Of a DNA stretch of 11,326 nucleotides, positions 8,317 through 11,326 are shown piece after piece. Location: NCBI GenBank assembly GCA_031267115.1, contig JAIRZS010000189.1:1-11326 (forward strand). The letters are read 5' to 3'. A model generated the notes under the pieces. That model was not told the DNA's origin, searched no databases, and worked only from the letters and a program-made list of their open reading frames with translations. A program made the position numbers and the translations under genes. The first letter of the stretch is position 1. Every line of letters begins with the position of its first letter. This DNA comes from Treponema sp. Lineage in GTDB: Bacteria > Spirochaetota > Spirochaetia > Treponematales > Breznakiellaceae.

Positions 8317-8500
8317 TATCCGCTCAAAAGCCGCCCGGAAAGGCGGAGCCTTCCGGCCAGAAGGTTCCGGGGCGGGTTCCATAGTGTATCGTTTTTGCCG
8401 GTTATCCTTCCGGATTTATGCCCTGCCCGGCGCTTCCGCGCCGCATAAGGGCGGCTCAGGCCCGCTTTGCCGGGCGCGGGAAGGCAGCCTGGGCTTTTTT
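8317..8500 (+). ncRNA. Candidate structured small RNA or leader ending in a terminator
   Basis: About 180 bases rich in self-complementary segments lie between a promoter-like sequence and a rho-independent terminator. Visible stems are 8335-8344 with 8348-8356 (9 bp with one bulged A, loop GGA), 8429-8433 with 8438-8442 (loop TTCC), and the terminator stem 8454-8461 with 8487-8494. In addition AAAAGCC (8326-8332) could pair with GGCTTTT (8492-8498), which would compete with the terminator's 3' arm. I do not recognise a known family: the 4.5S/SRP, RNase P, tmRNA and cobalamin riboswitch cores are absent to my eye. Degenerate repeat DNA is an equally fair reading. Confidence 0.3.
8454..8500 (+). 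terminator. Rho-independent terminator
   Basis: GCTCAGGC (8454-8461) pairs with GCCTGGGC (8487-8494), with one G-T wobble, around an internal stem CCCGC (8461-8465)/GCGGG (8476-8480), and is followed by TTTTTT (8495-8500). It reads rightwards and lies 60 bases before the next start codon, so it ends upstream transcription or attenuates it. Confidence 0.6.
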
Positions 8501-8513
8501 GCTTTTCTCCTGT

Positions 8514-8526
8514 GATATGACATATC
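8514..8526. promoter_or_regulatory. Small perfect dyad, possible operator
   Basis: GATATG and CATATC flank a single central A (8514-8526). The dyad lies between the terminator and the ribosome binding site of the gene at 8563, where an operator or promoter element might be expected. A 13-base AT-rich dyad can occur by chance. Confidence 0.25.
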
Positions 8527-8562
8527 TTATGGCTTGTGTTGCGTTATATGAGGAAGAAGTAT

Positions 8563-9432
8563 ATGAAAATTACCGGCCCGCTGTTTTTGGCAACGGCAGC
8601 GCCTTTAGCAGTATTACCGTTAAAGGCATTACCGTTTTTACCTCCCCCATTTGTTCCGCGATTAAGTACTTGTATATATACCGGCAAGATGACGGCGGCT
8701 TCGTATTCGGGAACCTGCGCCTTCGCGGAACTGGATAACCTTACGGGTATCAGGCGGGCTTCGTCGGACTTGCTCCAAAAGATGGGTGTAGAACTTACCG
8801 AACGCGCAAAGGCAGAACTTGCCGGAGCTGCGGCGGCAAACCATGTGAACGCTCAGACATCCCTGGCCCAGAGCATTACCGCCCAGAAAAGCGGCGCCGT
8901 GGTAGAAGCACTGTCCTATTACTACCAAGCAGAGTCTTTTGAACCGGCGCTCCTTGAAGCGGCAAACCGCGCCAGTGTGACGAGTTCCGCTATTTCCAGC
9001 GGCAACATCGGCGCGGATGTGCGGAATGACATCCAGCGCAGAAAGGAATGGCAAAAAATACTTACTGAAGCGGAAGACTATTTTAGCAAACATATTCCCT
9101 GGGAAATCGTATATGATCCCACACTGATCCAGGGCGAGGTTGATTACGCGAGGGAGACAGTGGCTCTGTCGTTCAATCTGAAAGTAAGGCCGTTATCAGA
9201 TGCATTCAAAACTATTAACACTATTCTAACCGGCTTGGAAGCAGCCGGGAAACAGGAAGAATGGGACATGAGTCTATGGCCGCTAAGTTCTTCTGTGTTT
9301 GTTGATGAAATTATCACTGGGAGCGGAACCTTTATCCGTTCAGGCGGTGTCCTTGGAAGTGGGGATATGTATAATCGCAGTCCACTCAAGAAAATATCTG
9401 TTATAGTTCAATTGGTCAATACTACGCATTGA
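8563..9432 (+). CDS. Hypothetical Treponema-type protein, probably a rearranged remnant of a CsgG-associated family
   Basis: The ATG at 8563 is chosen because GAGGAAGAAG lies just upstream (AGGA 8 bases away); a GTG at 8536 would add nine residues. The 289-residue product starts with a hydrophobic, proline-rich stretch (about 5-32) that could be an atypical export signal, without a clear cleavage site or lipobox. From about residue 58 it contains LTGIRRASSDLLQKMG, NHVNAQTSLAQSITAQKSG, EALSYYYQAESFEP, SSGNIGADVRNDIQRRKEW and EIVYDPTLIQGEVDYARETV. I associate these from memory with the C-terminal part of large Treponema proteins whose N-terminus is a CsgG/LpoB-like domain. That domain is absent here. 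After LVN the frame stops, while another frame continues with RIDAETIGKTGYIRIST, which resembles the family's last residues. Truncation at both ends is therefore likely. Function is unknown. Confidence 0.6.
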   Translation: MKITGPLFLATAAPLAVLPLKALPFLPPPFVPRLSTCIYTGKMTAASYSGTCAFAELDNLTGIRRASSDLLQKMGVELTERAKAELAGAAAANHVNAQTSLAQSITAQKSGAVVEALSYYYQAESFEPALLEAANRASVTSSAISSGNIGADVRNDIQRRKEWQKILTEAEDYFSKHIPWEIVYDPTLIQGEVDYARETVALSFNLKVRPLSDAFKTINTILTGLEAAGKQEEWDMSLWPLSSSVFVDEIITGSGTFIRSGGVLGSGDMYNRSPLKKISVIVQLVNTTH

Positions 9433-9490
9433 TGCCGAAACAATCGGAAAAACCGGCTATATCCGAATATCAACAGGAGGAATGAGATGA
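9421..9490 (+). pseudogene. Out-of-frame C-terminal tail of the preceding protein
   Basis: In the frame one base on from the preceding gene, from about 9425 to the TGA at 9488-9490, the sequence encodes RIDAETIGKTGYIRISTGG and two more residues. It follows the abrupt stop after LVNTTH without a gap. Its stop overlaps the next start codon as ATGA (9487-9490), the usual sign of translational coupling, which suggests that this was the original end of the gene. An indel or an internal deletion at the junction would explain it. Confidence 0.5.
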
Positions 9491-10560
9491 TTGAGTTTAA
9501 GGAGCCTGGTCAAAACGGTGATGATATACATCAATCGCCGGAAAAAACCGCCGGTCAGTTATTGGCTGATGTTTCGGGCATTATCAAAGAGTACGAGGCA
9601 AAGTGGCAAAAAACCGGAGAGAAGTACAACATCTTCAAGGTCGCCGACATCGCTCACAAAGAGGTAATCATGTGCCGGGTGCTGGCGGACCTGCTGAATC
9701 CGCAGGGCAAACATTGCCAGGGCAGCCGTTACCTCAGGCTGTTCTGGGAGACCATAGCCCCCAAATTGCCGGAGAAACTCCCGCTTGACATTGAACACAC
9801 GAAGGTAACGGCGGAGTACGTCATCAACGAAAACCGCCGCATCGACATCGCCCTTAAAGACGGCAAGGTTTTTGTGCCTATCGAGGCAAAAATCTGGGCG
9901 GGCGACCAACCGCGGCAGGTAGCCGACTACTTCGCCTTTGCCAAAACGAAAAACAAGGACGTTCATGTTCCGGTTCTCTACCTGACTGTGGACGGACACG
10001 AGCCGTCAGACTTCTCGAAGGCTGGCGTCAGCAAGAACGACTACGTTCTGCTCTCCTTCAAGCAGGATATTCTCGCCTGGCTTGAAGCGTGTGCGAGGGA
10101 GAACGCAACGGAAGCGGTTGTCCCGGTGCGGGAGAACCTGAAACAACTCATCGCGGCGATAAAGTCGCTGTGCGGAAAATCGGAGGATGCGGAGATGGAA
10201 GACGCGATTTTTAAACTGGTCACCCAGTCGGATGACTCGGTACGGGCGGCGCTGGCGATAAGCGGCGCCATGGATTTTGATAGACGGGCGCTGGATGCGT
10301 TCAAAGGCCCCGTCACGGAGCTGGTGGGAAAAGCATGTGCTGATACCGAGTACCTTGAGGAAGAGGGATGGTATTACCTCAATGTTCCCATCAAGGGTGG
10401 CAGATATTGGTTCGAGATGAACTACCTCTGGGACAAAGCGTGTGTACAGGCTGCTAATGCCGCAGATGCCGCCGGCGCCGAGGGGAAAGCACTCTACGAA
10501 AAGATGAGCGAGTTGTTCGGGGGTGAGGCCGTCTTCTCAAAAAAGCTTCGCGTGGTATAG
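9487..10560 (+). CDS. PD-(D/E)XK nuclease superfamily protein (PDDEXK_4-like), C-terminus displaced by a frameshift
   Basis: A predicted DNA nuclease-fold protein of 357 residues. The core reads N-terminal E59 in AHKEVIMCRVLADLLNP, then D120 in RRIDIAL, and E133 and K135 in PIEAKIWAGDQ with Q141 and Q144. This D-(12)-E-x-K arrangement is the PD-(D/E)XK active site, so it appears intact. A helical segment and a C-terminal beta-rich part (YYLNVPIKGGRYWFEMNY) follow. Such stand-alone proteins are common in accessory and defence-type regions, but the substrate is unknown. AGGAGG at 9475-9480, six bases before the ATG, is a strong ribosome binding site. The frame ends early at 10560, just after an A6 run at 10539-10544; a coherent 52-codon tail continues in another frame to 10699. 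The catalytic core would be unaffected by this. Confidence 0.8.
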   Translation: MIEFKEPGQNGDDIHQSPEKTAGQLLADVSGIIKEYEAKWQKTGEKYNIFKVADIAHKEVIMCRVLADLLNPQGKHCQGSRYLRLFWETIAPKLPEKLPLDIEHTKVTAEYVINENRRIDIALKDGKVFVPIEAKIWAGDQPRQVADYFAFAKTKNKDVHVPVLYLTVDGHEPSDFSKAGVSKNDYVLLSFKQDILAWLEACARENATEAVVPVRENLKQLIAAIKSLCGKSEDAEMEDAIFKLVTQSDDSVRAALAISGAMDFDRRALDAFKGPVTELVGKACADTEYLEEEGWYYLNVPIKGGRYWFEMNYLWDKACVQAANAADAAGAEGKALYEKMSELFGGEAVFSKKLRVV

Positions 10561-10699
10561 CGAAGGAATCGCATGGCCTGGTTTTGCCAAAGATGACTTG
10601 TACCAGTTTCATCTCTGCAAGGTGTACATCGAGCATCCGCAGGAAGCCGCGGATCGGATCATCGCCATCGCAAACGCGCTGGAAGGCGTGAAGGCGTAA
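10544..10699 (+). pseudogene. Out-of-frame C-terminal tail of the PD-(D/E)XK protein
   Basis: From the last A of the A6 run, the shifted frame reads SFAWYSEGIAWPGF and continues for 52 codons to TAA at 10697-10699. It ends with a helix-like stretch containing EAADRIIAIANALEG. Its composition is protein-like, it has no start codon or ribosome binding site of its own, and it directly continues the preceding gene. Removing one A at 10539-10544 would join the two into a protein of about 408 residues. Causes could be a real mutation, a slippery-site frameshift, or an assembly error. Confidence 0.65.
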
Positions 10700-10765
10700 A
10701 TGGGAAGTTACCGGCCTTGTGCCGAAACTTTTGCGTACTGCGTATGCGGGGGCAATCTTTATGAA

Positions 10766-10771
10766 AGGAGG
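10766..10771 (+). promoter_or_regulatory. Perfect ribosome binding site that fixes the small peptide's start
   Basis: AGGAGG lies seven bases before the ATG at 10779. Earlier in-frame ATGs at 10719 and 10761 have no comparable site and would place this element inside the coding sequence. Confidence 0.8.
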
Positions 10772-10778
10772 CAAAGTT

Positions 10779-10931
10779 ATGAATTACACAAAACCCGTGG
10801 TTGTTGCGCAGAACAACAAAACCGGCGTATTTGCGGCAGGTTGCCCTGCGAAGAACAGAGGATGCTTTTCCGGACACCCGAGCACTAGCAGTTCTGGAAG
10901 CCATTGTGCAAACTGCCAACGTACAAAGTAG
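10779..10931 (+). CDS. 50-residue cysteine-rich peptide, candidate RiPP precursor
   Basis: The peptide begins MNYTKPVVVAQNNKTGVFAA and continues with a Gly/Ser/Cys-rich part containing C22 (GCPAKNRGC), C29, and a terminal C43-A-N-C46 followed by QRTK. The split into a conserved-looking leader ending near AAG and a small polar core with four cysteines resembles precursors of radical-SAM-modified cysteine-rich peptides in Clostridia and relatives. That likeness is from memory; no family was confirmed. The gene has a perfect ribosome binding site and is followed 41 bases later by a strong terminator hairpin, so it looks like an expressed gene. It lies 79 bases after the displaced end of the nuclease gene. 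No maturase, protease or exporter is in the window. Alternatives are a small zinc-binding protein using the CxxC or an orphan remnant. Confidence 0.6.
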   Translation: MNYTKPVVVAQNNKTGVFAAGCPAKNRGCFSGHPSTSSSGSHCANCQRTK

Positions 10932-10972
10932 TTTTGTACTGGTGCTGGTCATTTGACGGACGGTTGCCAATG

Positions 10973-11009
10973 GGCGCTTTCAGGCTTCGGCCTGGGAGCG
11001 CCTTGTTTG
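10973..11009 (+). terminator. Terminator hairpin after the cysteine-rich peptide gene
   Basis: Bases 10973-10985 pair with 10990-11002 (13 bp including two G-T wobbles) around a TTCG tetraloop closed by C-G. The hairpin is followed by TTGTTT. The very stable UUCG loop and its position 41 bases after the stop codon fit a terminator, although the T-run is interrupted. Confidence 0.65.
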
Positions 11010-11025
11010 GAAAACTTGAATGAAC

Positions 11026-11073
11026 TACCTCGCCCTGAAGGGCGAGGTATCAGATTTTTCTTCGAAAAATCTG
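11026..11073. repeat. Second pair of back-to-back perfect hairpins
   Basis: TACCTCGCCC (11026-11035) pairs with GGGCGAGGTA (11040-11049) around TGAA. One base later CAGATTTTTC (11051-11060) pairs with GAAAAATCTG (11064-11073) around TTC. The first hairpin resembles the subterminal palindromes of IS200/IS605 elements (from memory), but no TnpA or TnpB gene adjoins it. The segment TCGCCCTGAAG from its arm and loop (11030-11040) recurs exactly at 11141-11151. Confidence 0.75.
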
Positions 11074-11226
11074 TCGTTGGATAGGAAATTATCAATACTG
11101 CGCGGTTTCAGACCCCGCAATTTATGTGGTGGTAAAAAATTCGCCCTGAAGCTCCCCCGCGAACCGGTGAGCGGGTTCTTGGGTATTACACCCGCGCTTT
11201 CCAATACAGTCAGGCAGAATCAGCGC

Positions 11227-11326
11227 ATGGGCGCACAATTTGTCACGGTAGACCGGGACATCCCCTTATTGTTTCCGGCGGATTTGATGGAATGGATTCC
11301 CATGGAACCTGTCAATAGTTTTGTGT
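11227..11326 (+). CDS. Start of an IS1182/IS5-like transposase, cut by the window edge
   Basis: From the ATG at 11227 the frame reads MGAQFVTVDRDIPLLFP and then ADLMEWIPMEPVNSFV to the window end. The pattern of a short FV-x-VDR-D stretch, PLLLPPDL-like and DWVP-like residues is typical of the N-terminus of IS1182-family transposases (InsH N-terminal/DUF772 type). Only 33 codons are visible, so catalytic residues cannot be checked. The frame is open for a distance upstream, and no clear ribosome binding site precedes the ATG, so the exact start is uncertain. The left inverted repeat should lie between about 11074 and 11226, but I could not define it. Confidence 0.65.
   Translation, partial: MGAQFVTVDRDIPLLFPADLMEWIPMEPVNSFV

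Larger units (their letters stand above)
7788..8562. other. Long divergent intergenic region without a convincing gene
   Basis: This stretch separates the leftward regulator from the rightward accessory genes. From left to right it contains the two direct repeats and the minus-strand promoter, a hairpin with one mismatch (7978-7988 with 7993-8003, loop TGGC), a double palindrome (8142-8193), a plus-strand promoter-like sequence near 8282-8310, a structured stretch ending in a terminator at 8500, and a small dyad at 8514-8526. Open frames of 75-77 codons cross it on both strands, but they run through the hairpins, lack ribosome binding sites and have odd composition, so I do not call them genes. 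The many palindromes resemble dispersed noncoding repeats of repeat-rich treponeme genomes (from memory, not searched). Confidence 0.7.

Noticed and set aside
8317..8500. Known RNA such as 4.5S/SRP, tmRNA, RNase P RNA or a cobalamin riboswitch
   Set aside because: I looked for their conserved cores and did not find them; only the general structure is supported.
8282..8738. Plus-strand frames of 77 and 106 codons before the gene at 8563
   Set aside because: One crosses the terminator at 8454-8500 and the other overlaps the better-supported gene; neither has a ribosome binding site.
10719..10778. A longer 70-residue form of the cysteine-rich peptide starting at 10719
   Set aside because: It would place the AGGAGG element inside the coding region and lacks its own ribosome binding site; the start at 10779 is far better supported.
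7788..11226. CRISPR array or tRNA gene
   Set aside because: No regularly spaced repeat of 20 bases or more and no cloverleaf with a T-loop motif was seen in the noncoding parts.

Overview
The window looks like a piece of a moderately GC-rich spirochaete chromosome, probably a Treponema of the termite-gut or free-living type. This rests on the gene set, on AGGAGG-type ribosome binding sites, and on a gene at 8563-9432 whose C-terminal motifs I associate from memory with hypothetical proteins of gut treponemes. The genus assignment is an inference and was not searched.

Left half (1-7787): ordinary chromosomal genes. On the + strand lie ptsI (enzyme I of the sugar phosphotransferase system, 5' end outside the window), der (double-GTPase ribosome assembly factor) and an Rsm22/METTL17-like ribosome-associated methyltransferase. 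They are tightly packed, and the last two overlap by 23 bases if the upstream start is used. A short symmetric hairpin at 4625-4641 separates this run from a convergent minus-strand pair: a REC-GAF-HD-GYP response regulator (6123-7787) followed 27 bases later by trkH (4647-6095). The pair is probably one transcription unit reading leftwards from a good sigma-70-type promoter at about 7845-7872, so a putative cyclic-di-GMP phosphodiesterase regulator is co-transcribed with a potassium uptake channel subunit.

Middle (7788-8562): about 775 bases with no convincing gene. It holds the minus-strand promoter between two imperfect direct repeats, a hairpin at 7978-8003, two perfect hairpins set back to back (8142-8193), and a strongly structured stretch (about 8317-8500) that ends in a rho-independent terminator and may be a small RNA or a leader.

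Right part (8563-11326): accessory DNA. A protein that resembles the C-terminal part of a Treponema CsgG-associated family (8563-9432) has its expected last residues in another frame, and that other frame ends in an ATGA overlap with the next gene. That next gene encodes a PD-(D/E)XK nuclease-like protein (9487-10560), whose last 52 codons are likewise displaced, by one base at an A6 run. Then comes a 50-residue cysteine-rich peptide gene (10779-10931) with a near-perfect ribosome binding site and its own terminator. It looks like a precursor of a modified peptide, but no maturation gene is visible. A second back-to-back hairpin pair (11026-11073) and the start of an IS1182/IS5-like transposase (from 11227) close the window. 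The displaced gene ends, an orphan peptide gene, paired palindromes and a transposase together suggest a mobile, partly decaying segment, although assembly indels could explain part of the picture.
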